From a virus, in the IMG/VR virus record IMGVR_UViG_3300018079_000001, positions 37,822 to 101,821 of that record: a stretch of 64,000 nt of DNA; one strand, given 5' to 3'. Below the pieces are notes generated by a model. That model saw only the letters and a program-made list of their open reading frames with translations. It was not told the origin of the DNA and ran no database searches. Shown here piece after piece: positions 16,957 through 23,729 of the stretch. The position numbers and the translations under genes were made by a program. Position 1 is the stretch's first letter, and every line of letters starts with the position of its first letter.

Positions 16957-17151
16957 CTCACGGTCGAAGAGGTTGGTCTGATCATGCAGGGTAAGCCGAT
17001 CCTGGCGATCAAGTCTGTGCGCACCAGGCTCGCCCTGGACCTTCGTGACGCGAAATACCTGGTCGATTCGTACGCAATCGCGATGGGCAAGCGGGTCGAA
17101 GACGTTTGCCACTATTGCGGCGGCGCAGGCAAGGTCGGTCGTTACATCTGA
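16897..17151 (+). CDS. ribosomal bL12 C-terminal domain-like protein
   Basis: An 84-aa protein, or 68 aa from the second start at 16945. The segment ILAIKSVRTRLALDLRDAKY lines up with the bL12 (L7/L12) C-terminal core, which has the pattern VIK.VR...GLGLKEAK.LV. In bacteria this domain recruits translation factors to the ribosome. The C-terminus adds CHYCGGAGKVG, a DnaJ-like CxxCxGxG half zinc site. Whether it contacts the host ribosome is unknown. The stop overlaps the next ATG. Confidence 0.6.
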   Translation: MDNMHPVVMIKTRGNDMDNMLTVEEVGLIMQGKPILAIKSVRTRLALDLRDAKYLVDSYAIAMGKRVEDVCHYCGGAGKVGRYI

Positions 17152-17315
17152 TGCGAGTGAACATCAAGGCGATCCTGGCCGACCCGGCGAAGCGGCGTGA
17201 GTTGATGGTCAGAGCGATCATCTCGACGCAGGCGGTAGAGGGCATCGTCACAACGCGAGAGCAAGCCGAGCACGCGTACGATACGGTGCAGGCTGAGAGA
17301 AAGGCAAAACGATGA
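17151..17315 (+). CDS. hypothetical 54-aa helical protein
   Basis: It starts at the ATG overlapping the upstream TGA (TGATG) and ends in ATGA overlap with the next gene. It is charged, with two predicted helices and a basic C-terminus (ERKAKR). No family is recognised. Confidence 0.6.
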   Translation: MRVNIKAILADPAKRRELMVRAIISTQAVEGIVTTREQAEHAYDTVQAERKAKR

Positions 17316-17569
17316 ACTGCCCAACAGTCGGTTGTCCTAAAACGCTTCCTTATGGGGAGCCCGGTCACACGATATGCTGGACTCCAGTGCTCGACGTAGA
17401 GGCAACCTACGCGGTTGTGCCGTGCCCTGACTACGGCAGACCGTTTGCGGTAGTGGACCTGAATCGCGACCTGGTCATCAGCAAGCACAGTGATCAGTTG
17501 ACCGCGATTCGAGCAGCGAACATCCTTAACAGGAAGGGGAACCTACTCTTCCCCGAGAGAGGAATCTAA
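17312..17569 (+). CDS. hypothetical 85-aa Cys-containing protein
   Basis: It begins MNCPTVGCP, with further Cys at about 22 and 38, a spacing compatible with a small metal site. The C-terminal part looks like an alpha/beta unit ending in NLLFPERGI. The start overlaps the previous stop. No family is recognised. Confidence 0.6.
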   Translation: MNCPTVGCPKTLPYGEPGHTICWTPVLDVEATYAVVPCPDYGRPFAVVDLNRDLVISKHSDQLTAIRAANILNRKGNLLFPERGI

Positions 17570-17572
17570 CCC

Positions 17573-17866
17573 ATGCACTCACTCGAAACGATCATTGCCC
17601 GCAACGCCAAAGCGGCTGGACGCGAGGGCGCCCACGCTGACAGCGACGGCGACGACAGGTTAGCGTCGGCGATTCATGCCGCCGCGACCGAGCACGGCGC
17701 GTCCGCGTTCTGCGGCGTGTGCGTGTATCCTATGATTGACCACGCGGGAGCCGACCACGATTTTGTGGTTGTCGCCCACGACCCAACAGTAGACAAGCCG
17801 GACCTGAATGACGAGAGCTACCCTTGGTTCGCCACTGGCTACCTCGACGGTCGCAAAGACGGCTGA
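17573..17866 (+). CDS. hypothetical 97-aa protein
   Basis: An acidic protein with several His and Asp residues and one FCGVC pair. A GAGAGGAAT ribosome binding site lies before the ATG. It closes this block: the next 80 bases are a hairpin leader. No family is recognised. Confidence 0.6.
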   Translation: MHSLETIIARNAKAAGREGAHADSDGDDRLASAIHAAATEHGASAFCGVCVYPMIDHAGADHDFVVVAHDPTVDKPDLNDESYPWFATGYLDGRKDG

Positions 17867-17881
17867 GCCGAGCGAGCAGTG

Positions 17882-17934
17882 AACCTTAAACGAGCGGACG
17901 GTCAAAGGCGAGTAAGTGCTGGCTCGCCCCGCTC
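17882..17934 (+). promoter_or_regulatory. AACCTTAAAC box with nested hairpin
   Basis: AACCTTAAAC at 17882-17891 is followed at once by a two-tier hairpin. The outer stem is GAGCGG/CCGCTC (17892-17897 with 17929-17934). The inner stem is GGCGAG/CTCGCC (17907-17912 with 17923-17928). It lies in the leader of the gene at 17950. Similar boxes precede four other places. Confidence 0.55.
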
Positions 17935-17949
17935 ACAAAGGAAACAACA

Positions 17950-18114
17950 ATGCCACGTATCGCGTACGCGAACATTCTCAGAGAGTGCCAGTGCGGTGCC
18001 CCCGCCACGGCGGGTCGCTACTGCCACGAGTGCAGAGACAACGTGAGAGAGCAGGACACCTACAACGGCCGCGTGGTTGCCACGCTGGTCGAGCAAGGTG
18101 GAGGGCAAGCGTGA
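17950..18114 (+). CDS. 54-aa zinc-knuckle-like protein
   Basis: A small gene with an AAAGGAAAC ribosome binding site. The product carries ECQCG and CHEC, the spacing of a four-Cys zinc ribbon, at residues about 12-28, then a short charged helix. Its TGA overlaps the GTG start of the next gene. No specific function can be read. Confidence 0.6.
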   Translation: MPRIAYANILRECQCGAPATAGRYCHECRDNVREQDTYNGRVVATLVEQGGGQA

Positions 18115-18386
18115 GCAAACATGTTCAGGATGTGATGGACGCATTGAAGCTAGCGCTCGAAGCCAAGCCGTTTCCAGACAGCGCGGCGTTGTCTGCTGAG
18201 CGGACGTTAGAAGCCAGGTGGTGTGGTCGCTGGCGGCTGGTGCAGGCGGGCATCACGTTCAAGGTTACAGCGGTGCGCACTGGCAATGTGCACTGTCACT
18301 CGCGTGTCGGTGGACCGGCGACGATCAAGGTTGCTGACATGGAGTTTCTGACAGCGAGCGGCGAGTTGCAGTTCATCGGGAAATAA
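18111..18386 (+). CDS. hypothetical 91-aa protein
   Basis: The start is GTG at 18111, overlapping the upstream TGA as GTGA. An N-terminal helix is followed by a beta-rich part (RWRLVQAGITFKVTAVRTG). No family is recognised. The stop is followed by a CCTAGTAGG half-palindrome and then the second start-associated element. Confidence 0.6.
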   Translation: MSKHVQDVMDALKLALEAKPFPDSAALSAERTLEARWCGRWRLVQAGITFKVTAVRTGNVHCHSRVGGPATIKVADMEFLTASGELQFIGK

Positions 18387-18399
18387 CCCTAGTAGGCTG

Positions 18400-18417
18400 T
18401 TGATCCTACTAAGTAGC
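18400..18417 (+). promoter_or_regulatory. start-associated palindromic element, copy 2
   Basis: TTGATCCTACTAAGTAG, then CGGGAGGG. This is the only copy with a C in place of the first G after AGTAG, which breaks the last base pair of the palindrome. It lies 11 bases upstream of the ATG at 18428. A partial half-site, CCTAGTAGG, precedes it. Confidence 0.8.
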
Positions 18418-18427
18418 GGGAGGGACT

Positions 18428-18634
18428 ATGGCTGAACTGAAGCATTGCGAGAAGTGCCGCATGAGCACCGCGCACGTTGACGGTGCCTGTCAGCGTTGTG
18501 TCTTCCAAAAGACAAAGGGCAAGAAAAAGCCGATGTCGGCTGAGGCAAAGTCGAAGCTGAAAGCATTGCGGGAGTGGCGCGCGGGGAAGCGTGACACGGA
18601 CCCGAGACTTGAACCCAACAACGGAGGGAGCTAG
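18428..18634 (+). CDS. 68-aa zinc-ribbon protein
   Basis: Two Cys pairs, CEKC and CQRC, about 16 residues apart form a probable zinc ribbon. The rest is Lys/Arg-rich with a helix (AEAKSKLKALREWRAGK), so nucleic-acid binding is plausible. It is directly under a start-associated element and three bases before the AAA ATPase gene, suggesting they are made together. Confidence 0.65.
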   Translation: MAELKHCEKCRMSTAHVDGACQRCVFQKTKGKKKPMSAEAKSKLKALREWRAGKRDTDPRLEPNNGGS

Positions 18635-18637
18635 ACC

Positions 18638-20272
18638 ATGGAACTGCTGAAAGCATTCAAGGCCGCCCGCGTGGCGGCGGTGCCGATTGTCGCCGTGTCG
18701 TGCTTCGACCCGGCCGACGTGATCAAGAAGATTCGCGCGTCGAACGAAGAGGGCGCGAAGACGCCGATCCCGCTTGTGCAGTGGGATGCAATGGACGGAA
18801 TGAAGGGCCTGAACACGGCGGGCAAGGCGGCGGTAGCTGCCGTGCTGAAGGGTGACGAGAAAGACTGGCCGGGCATGACGAGCAACCCAGGTGCCGCGCT
18901 CGGGTTCATGAGCGAGCTACCCGGCGAGCAACGCGAGGGCGGTCGGCCGGACGGTGCCATTCAAATGCGCGGTACGATCGTGTTCGCCCTGAACCTGCAC
19001 AACTACTTCGAGGATCGGCCGAGCAAGGAAAACGCGCCGATCGTGCAGGGCGTGTGGAATCTGCGGGACCGGTTCAAGGCCAACCGGCGCACGCTCGTGG
19101 TGCTCGGGCCTGGCTTCAAATTTCCGGCTGAGATCGCGAATGACGTGATCAGCCTGGACGTGCCGATGCCGACCGACGAGGAACTGACCGCGATCATCGC
19201 CAAGGAAGTTTCGGGTGTCGCGGGCCTCGCTGCGCTGGACGAGAAGACGATGCAGTCCGCCGTTGATGCGGTGCGCGGGCTGCCGAGCGCGTTCACGGTC
19301 GAGCAGGTATCGCGGATGTCCATGACGAAAGAGGGCATCGCGATCGACGAGTTGTGGGAGCGGAAGATCAGTACGATGGAGATGACTTCGGGCCTGAGCG
19401 TGGACCGGGGAACCGAGACGTTCGATGATGCAGGCGGGCTGGACCAGTTTAAGACGTTCGGTCTGCGGCTGGTCAAGAGCGAGAAGTCGCCGCTTCTGTA
19501 CGTGCGCATTGACGAGATCGAGAAGTTTCTCGGTGGACTCGGTGGTGGCGGTAACGCGGGCGACAACACGGGCGTGTCTCAGGATGCGCTCGGGGTGTTC
19601 CTGCGCGAGATGGAAGACAACGGCTGGAATGGCCTGATCGCACTCGGCCATGCCGGCGCGGGAAAGTCGCTGATCACGAAGGGCCTCGCGAATACCGCCT
19701 CGAAGCTGACCGGGCGGCGGGTCCTGAGTGTGGCTCTGGACCTGGGTGCGACGAAGAACAGCCTGCTCGGTAAGAGTGAAGAGAGGTTGCGCACTCTATT
19801 CAAGGTGCTCAAGGCGGTCGGGGGTAAGCGCGTGTGCTTCATCGCCACGTGTAACGACCTGGACGTGATGCCGCCTGCTCTGCGTCGGCGGTTCAAACTC
19901 GGTATGTGGATGTTCGACTTGCCGACCCGCCCGCAGAAAGACGCAATCTGGAAGATCAACCTGACGAAGTTTGGTCTGAAGAAGCCGGCACGGCTGCCGG
20001 ACGATACGGACTGGACTGGCGCAGACATTCGTAACGTGTGTGAGCAGGCCGATCTGCTTGGTTGCTCGCTGGACGAGGCGTGCAACTACGTCGTATTCGT
20101 CGCGAAGAACGACCCGGACAGCATCTCGCGTCTTCGGGCCAAGGCGGACGGGAAGTACCTGGACGCCAACCGGCCTGGTGTGTATCGGGCCGCGCGACAG
20201 GAAGAGCTAGTGCCGAGCCTGGACGCTCCAACGCAGGGGCGAGCCAAGGTGAGCACGGACGAGGAAGTCTAA
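18638..20272 (+). CDS. Ycf46-like AAA ATPase with permuted motif order
   Basis: A 544-aa protein. Residues 1-250 match the inactive N-terminal domain of Ycf46-type ATPases (VPIVAVSCFDPADV; RTLVVLGPGFKFPAE; ISLDVPMPTDEEL). The catalytic domain starts with TFDDAGGLDQ near 261. Its Walker B-type strand LLYVRIDEIEKF (286-297) comes before the Walker A GHAGAGKS (337-344). Sensor 1 (CFIATCND, 400-407) and an arginine-rich LRRRF follow. No Walker B lies between Walker A and sensor 1. The C-terminus ends STDEEV, a member of the shared tail family. Partners downstream resemble DUF2997 and DUF1257. It is likely a remodelling ATPase; the substrate is unknown. Confidence 0.75.
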   Translation: MELLKAFKAARVAAVPIVAVSCFDPADVIKKIRASNEEGAKTPIPLVQWDAMDGMKGLNTAGKAAVAAVLKGDEKDWPGMTSNPGAALGFMSELPGEQREGGRPDGAIQMRGTIVFALNLHNYFEDRPSKENAPIVQGVWNLRDRFKANRRTLVVLGPGFKFPAEIANDVISLDVPMPTDEELTAIIAKEVSGVAGLAALDEKTMQSAVDAVRGLPSAFTVEQVSRMSMTKEGIAIDELWERKISTMEMTSGLSVDRGTETFDDAGGLDQFKTFGLRLVKSEKSPLLYVRIDEIEKFLGGLGGGGNAGDNTGVSQDALGVFLREMEDNGWNGLIALGHAGAGKSLITKGLANTASKLTGRRVLSVALDLGATKNSLLGKSEERLRTLFKVLKAVGGKRVCFIATCNDLDVMPPALRRRFKLGMWMFDLPTRPQKDAIWKINLTKFGLKKPARLPDDTDWTGADIRNVCEQADLLGCSLDEACNYVVFVAKNDPDSISRLRAKADGKYLDANRPGVYRAARQEELVPSLDAPTQGRAKVSTDEEV

Positions 20273-20379
20273 CCGAGTGGAGGGTGCCCGGGCGCAAGGC
20301 AGGTAACGCGGACACCGCTGAAGGCCGAAAGCCTGAAGGCGACTAGGTGCCGCCCCGTAAACTCACAACGGAGGGAAAC
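20273..20379 (+). promoter_or_regulatory. structured intergenic leader, three hairpins
   Basis: There is no gene in these 107 bases. The candidate stem-loops are TGCC/GGCA, GCGG-ACA-CCGC and AGGC-CGAAA-GCCT, in that order. They end before a GGAGGG ribosome binding site for the gene at 20380. The role could be translation control or processing between the ATPase and its small partner. Confidence 0.4.
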
Positions 20380-20586
20380 ATGGCAGACAGTTTCGAGATT
20401 CAGATTCTCGATGACGGCACGATCAAGAGCACGACGGGTAAGGTTGGCGCGCAGAACCACCAGAGTGCCGAGGGCTTCTTCGGGATGCTGGCCCGCGTGA
20501 TGGGCGGCAAGACGACCCGTAACCGTCGCGGCGAACACGCTCACGTGCACTCGCACGGTGAGGGCGAGCAACACGAGCACGCGTAA
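20380..20586 (+). CDS. DUF2997-like small protein, His-rich tail
   Basis: A 68-aa protein. The N-terminal half (FEIQILDDGTIKSTTGKVG followed by an AEGFFGMLARVMGG helix) resembles DUF2997, a family found beside Ycf46-like ATPases and DUF1257 proteins; similarity is by pattern. The C-terminus is His-rich (HAHVHSHGEGEQHEHA), so it may bind metal. The start was chosen at the ATG with a GGAGGG ribosome binding site. It lies between the AAA ATPase and a 314-aa helical protein. Confidence 0.5.
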   Translation: MADSFEIQILDDGTIKSTTGKVGAQNHQSAEGFFGMLARVMGGKTTRNRRGEHAHVHSHGEGEQHEHA

Positions 20587-20620
20587 CCTTTAACCGGGCG
20601 AGAGCCTGAGACAGGAGCCA
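20585..20620 (+). promoter_or_regulatory. AACCTTTAACC box with competing hairpins
   Basis: The box at 20585-20595 is followed by two mutually exclusive stems: GGC-GAGA-GCC (20597-20606) and CCTG-AGA-CAGG (20605-20615). The second takes in part of the CAGGAG ribosome binding site of the gene at 20624. This arrangement suits a translational switch. Confidence 0.45.
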
Positions 20621-20623
20621 CAT

Positions 20624-21568
20624 ATGAGCACGATCCCAACAACGGCAACGGTCATGGAGCAGAGCGTCGCGTTTGTCCTGGCCTTCTCACGCCCCGGCGT
20701 CAAGCGGGTCGTGCGGAAGTCGCAGGTGTCCGAGAAGAGCGAGGGCACCGACAACGCGGTTGTCGTGGATGCCGACAAGAGCATGATCAACGTCGGCAAG
20801 GAAATCATTGACTCCCCGCAACTGCGGGCGATCATCTCGCGCGATGGCGCGGTCCGCCAGTGGGTGAAGGCGCGCAGTCTGCCGAGTCCGCTGTTCAAGT
20901 CGGGTACGACGATCGTGCCGACTGTGCTCGTCGAGGCGGTGTACGAGTACCTCGAAAAGTCGAAGGCTGATCGGGACGCCGACATCGCGACGTTCCTTGA
21001 AGCCTACCCTGGCCTGGTCGAGGAAGCGAAGACGAAACTAGGGCCGCTGTTCGACGCTCGTCAATACCCCGCCGCGACGGCACTCAAAGGCGCGTTCGAG
21101 ATGCGGTGGAACATCATCGAATTCGGGACGCCCGGCAAGCTGAAGACTATCAGCAAGGCTCTGTACGATAAAGAGCGCGCCAAGGCCGAGGCCGAGTGGG
21201 CGGACGCCACGTCGCAGATTCGCAACGCGCTTCGCGTGGCGATGGCGGAACTGGTCGAGCACATGATCGAGAAGCTGTCGTCGGACAACGACGGCAAGGC
21301 GAAGACGTTCCGCGATAGCATGGTCAAGAACCTGACCGAGTTTTCCGATTTGTTCAACGCACGCAACCTGACGGGCGACTCGGAGTTGGCAGCACTCGTC
21401 GAGAAGGCGCAGAAGGTCATGAGCGGCGTGGACGCGAAGTCACTGCGGACTGACGCCGACATCAAGCAGCGTGTGGCTGATGGTTTCGCGGAGATCAAGG
21501 CGAACCTCGACACGATGGTGATTGACCGCCCGACGCGGGCGTTGACGATCGCTGACGAGGAAGTCTAA
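20624..21568 (+). CDS. helical protein with shared C-terminal tail
   Basis: A 314-aa mostly alpha-helical, soluble protein with long charged helices in residues 90-300. I cannot assign a family with confidence. It ends RALTIADEEV, the tail shared by eleven other frames in the window. It is encoded just after the AAA ATPase and its DUF2997-like partner, so a role in the same complex is plausible. Its leader has competing hairpins. Confidence 0.7.
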   Translation: MSTIPTTATVMEQSVAFVLAFSRPGVKRVVRKSQVSEKSEGTDNAVVVDADKSMINVGKEIIDSPQLRAIISRDGAVRQWVKARSLPSPLFKSGTTIVPTVLVEAVYEYLEKSKADRDADIATFLEAYPGLVEEAKTKLGPLFDARQYPAATALKGAFEMRWNIIEFGTPGKLKTISKALYDKERAKAEAEWADATSQIRNALRVAMAELVEHMIEKLSSDNDGKAKTFRDSMVKNLTEFSDLFNARNLTGDSELAALVEKAQKVMSGVDAKSLRTDADIKQRVADGFAEIKANLDTMVIDRPTRALTIADEEV

Positions 21569-21577
21569 CAGCGGGAC

Positions 21578-21632
21578 GGGCGGGGGTTCCTGGGCACCAG
21601 GTTCAGAGACGGGCACCGTCTCGCCCCCGCCC
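21578..21632 (+). promoter_or_regulatory. three-way-junction RNA element
   Basis: A closing stem GGGCGGGGG/CCCCCGCCC (21578-21586 with 21624-21632) encloses two perfect hairpins. They are CCTGG-GCA-CCAGG (21589-21601) and GAGACGG-GCA-CCGTCTC (21606-21622), both with GCA loops. It lies between a stop and a GGAGGG ribosome binding site. The fold looks like a compact ligand- or protein-binding RNA. Confidence 0.6.
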
Positions 21633-21651
21633 GGTACTCATGGAGGGAACA

Positions 21652-21837
21652 ATGGCAGCGAAAGATCGGACGCGAGCAGGCGCGTACATGATCGCAACAC
21701 CTTCGGTGCGAATTGCGCATCGACACTACACGCATCTGTGTCCTGCAACGGGGAGGCCGTTGACGTTGTCGTGGTTTGATTCGCCGTGGTTTGAGATGAT
21801 GCGGCGCATGGTGAAGGGTCTGAGACGATCTAACTGA
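21652..21837 (+). CDS. hypothetical 61-aa protein (paralogue pair, first)
   Basis: It starts at an ATG after TGGAGGGAACA. The N-terminus, M-A-x-x-D-[RK]-T-x-x-G-A-Y-x-I, is shared with the product at 21893, so the two are probably a duplicated pair. It has an aromatic and basic C-terminal half. No family is recognised. Confidence 0.6.
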   Translation: MAAKDRTRAGAYMIATPSVRIAHRHYTHLCPATGRPLTLSWFDSPWFEMMRRMVKGLRRSN

Positions 21838-21850
21838 GAACGAAAACGAG

Positions 21851-21873
21851 ACGGGCAGCATGGCGTTGCCCGT
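21851..21873 (+). promoter_or_regulatory. leader hairpin
   Basis: ACGGGCA at 21851-21857 pairs perfectly with TGCCCGT at 21867-21873 over a 9-base loop, in the leader of the gene at 21893. It is one of several distinct hairpin leaders in this operon. Confidence 0.45.
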
Positions 21874-21892
21874 TCACAAATGGAGATGACCT

Positions 21893-22066
21893 ATGGCAGT
21901 GAGTGACAAGACAGTCCGGGGCGCGTACGAGATACCGGCCGCGCAGGTTGCGCTACAGCATTACGCGCCGTGGTTCGAGTTGCTGCGAGCGGGCGAGGCT
22001 TTGGTTCAAGGGGGTAAACATTTACTCCGGGCGTTGCGCGCCTGGCGAAAGAGGGAGGGTGTCTGA
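21893..22066 (+). CDS. hypothetical 57-aa protein (paralogue pair, second)
   Basis: It shares its first 14 residues in pattern with the product at 21652 (D-K-T-V-R-G-A-Y-E-I). The rest is a single basic amphipathic helix ending RAWRKREGV. The stop overlaps the next start (TGATG). Confidence 0.6.
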   Translation: MAVSDKTVRGAYEIPAAQVALQHYAPWFELLRAGEALVQGGKHLLRALRAWRKREGV

Positions 22067-22386
22067 TGCCGTGTGATAGCGTCGTCCTGAACACAGTCGA
22101 ATTGGACAAGGTCGGTGACCACGATCTACTCGAAAAGGCTCTGGCTGGAGAATTCGGCACCGTGCGCCGCAACGGTACGACGATGACGTTCACGTACCAG
22201 GGACGCACAGTCACGATCCGCAACGGCCGCGCCGAGTCGAGCCTGAGCGAGAGCACGCTGCAACAATTGGTCGGCCAGGTGAAGCAGGCGTACAGCCGCG
22301 AGGCCGTGCACATGGCGGCGAAGCGGTTCGGGTGGATGATCAAACCCGGCAGGGACAAGAACAACTTCACGGTTGTGAAGAACTAG
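22066..22386 (+). CDS. DUF1257 (Ycf35)-like protein
   Basis: A 106-aa protein. Its C-terminal half (LQQLVGQVKQAYSREAVHMA followed by AKRFGWMIKP) resembles the DUF1257/Ycf35 pattern of a Y-rich helix and a G-[FW] strand. The N-terminal half holds a two-strand unit (TMTFTYQGRTVTIRNG). In other genomes DUF1257 proteins occur with Ycf46-like AAA ATPases and DUF2997 proteins, the set seen here. The assignment is by pattern only. Confidence 0.45.
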   Translation: MPCDSVVLNTVELDKVGDHDLLEKALAGEFGTVRRNGTTMTFTYQGRTVTIRNGRAESSLSESTLQQLVGQVKQAYSREAVHMAAKRFGWMIKPGRDKNNFTVVKN

Positions 22387-22387
22387 C

Positions 22388-22882
22388 ATGTGGCCGGGCG
22401 AGTTTCCTGACGATGCGGGTAGTGCCAGTGGTGACTGGACTGTCCGCCTGGTTGGCCGTGCGCTGATTGAAGCCACGGCGGCGAGCACGGGTAAACCGTT
22501 CATGGCGCGGATTGTAGGACGTGACAATACGTACACGTGGCAGCGTCAGTGGCTCAAGCCGAAGTGGGAGTTTCCCGCGCGCAACGCGAACCCCGCCGCG
22601 ATCGTGCGGCTGGTCCTGCCTGTGTCTGCTGTCGGCAAGTTGCCGGCTGCTCTGGACATACGGTGGGGGCCAGCGACGGGCGGCACGGGTATCGACGTGA
22701 AGAACGGACAGGCGTTTCGCTACTGCGGGTATCGTAGTCTGTTTATCCTGGACGCGGCTGGCTTGCGGCAGGCGACTGAGCAGCACGTGACGTGGCTGCT
22801 CGACGAGGGCATCGTGGTTTCCGGACCACCACGTCGTGAGCCGGGCTCGCGCCCGGTGCTGAGGTTCGATGAAGAAGTTTGA
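22388..22882 (+). CDS. hypothetical protein with shared C-terminal tail
   Basis: A 164-aa protein with a mixed fold (WTVRLVGRALIEA, IVRLVLPVSAVG). It starts one base after the previous stop and ends SRPVLRFDEEV, a clear member of the tail family. No catalytic motif is visible. Confidence 0.65.
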   Translation: MWPGEFPDDAGSASGDWTVRLVGRALIEATAASTGKPFMARIVGRDNTYTWQRQWLKPKWEFPARNANPAAIVRLVLPVSAVGKLPAALDIRWGPATGGTGIDVKNGQAFRYCGYRSLFILDAAGLRQATEQHVTWLLDEGIVVSGPPRREPGSRPVLRFDEEV

Positions 22883-22911
22883 CGGGCCAGCGGCCTGAGA
22901 AAGGGACGGCA

Positions 22912-23478
22912 ATGGCGACAACGGTAGAAAAACGACAATTCAAAAGCAGCCGCCCCGGATCGGCGGCACTGTATACCGCCGTCGTGTACGACGACGGCAC
23001 CGCGTCCTGCGACTGCCCTGGCTGGCGGTTCCAGCGTTCAGGCCAGCCGCGAGGCTGCAAGCACACCGCCACCATGTTGACCGGCACAACGGTCAAGGTG
23101 GTGACGAACGCCGAGATGGCGCGCATGGCGTTGCGTGGTGAGCAGTTCAACGTGATCAAGCGGTGGACGATTGCGCAGAGCGGCGCACAGATGGTGAGCC
23201 TGCGTATGGGGGAGAGCGCGTCTGCCGAGCAGACGGTGCGTCGGATCATGAAAGAGGATAACGCACCGCAGTCTTACCCGGCGCGACGGGATCGCTGGTC
23301 GCAGGCTGAGGGGAAGTGGGTGTCGGTGCCGAAGAAGATGACGCCCGAGATGCGCACGCCTGATCCACTGGCGGCGCGGGACTTCTTTCCGTCGAAACCG
23401 AAGCCGCAGACGACGCGGCGTGCAGAGCAGATCGAACAACCAACACGAGCACGCCTAGCGTTCGATGAAGAGGTATAG
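22912..23478 (+). CDS. SWIM zinc-finger protein with shared tail
   Basis: A 188-aa protein. A SWIM-type finger CDCPGW ... GCKHT (CxC-x(n)-CxH) spans residues about 33-55. SWIM fingers bind DNA or proteins, for example in Rad51-paralogue and helicase partners. A flexible region follows, then the C-terminus ARLAFDEEV. The start was chosen at the ATG following GAAAGGGACGGCA. Likely a nucleic-acid-associated adaptor. Confidence 0.7.
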   Translation: MATTVEKRQFKSSRPGSAALYTAVVYDDGTASCDCPGWRFQRSGQPRGCKHTATMLTGTTVKVVTNAEMARMALRGEQFNVIKRWTIAQSGAQMVSLRMGESASAEQTVRRIMKEDNAPQSYPARRDRWSQAEGKWVSVPKKMTPEMRTPDPLAARDFFPSKPKPQTTRRAEQIEQPTRARLAFDEEV

Positions 23479-23480
23479 TC

Positions 23481-23729
23481 ATGATAGTTCTGAAAGAGAT
23501 GGACCCGTTCAAGCTGAAAGAGTACGTGCACGCTATTCAGCGGTGCGGTGATCACCCGTTGCCGGGTCTGACCGACAGTGACGTGCTCGACAAGGTTGTT
23601 GAAATTCTCGACTGCTACATCGAATCGGCCGAGACGTACGAAGACACGTCGTCGAAGATCATCTTCCTGCTCGACGATGGGCGGGTCGGTGTGTTCGAAG
23701 AGTGGTCCGACTCGTCGGGTCACGGCTGA
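23481..23729 (+). CDS. hypothetical protein, frame continues past TGA
   Basis: An 82-aa acidic protein starting at ATG 23481, two bases after the SWIM gene. It ends in SSGHG at TGA 23727-23729. The same frame continues open for 44 codons to a second TGA and there ends in APIAFDEEV, the shared tail. The short form is therefore either a truncated gene, or the major product with a tailed minor form made by readthrough of TGA-C. Confidence 0.65.
   Translation: MIVLKEMDPFKLKEYVHAIQRCGDHPLPGLTDSDVLDKVVEILDCYIESAETYEDTSSKIIFLLDDGRVGVFEEWSDSSGHG

Noticed and set aside
23727-23729. TGA as selenocysteine or a recoded sense codon
   Set aside because: TGA ends dozens of genes in stop/start overlaps. 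No SECIS-like hairpin was evident after it and no tRNA with TCA anticodon was found. Local readthrough or mutation is simpler.
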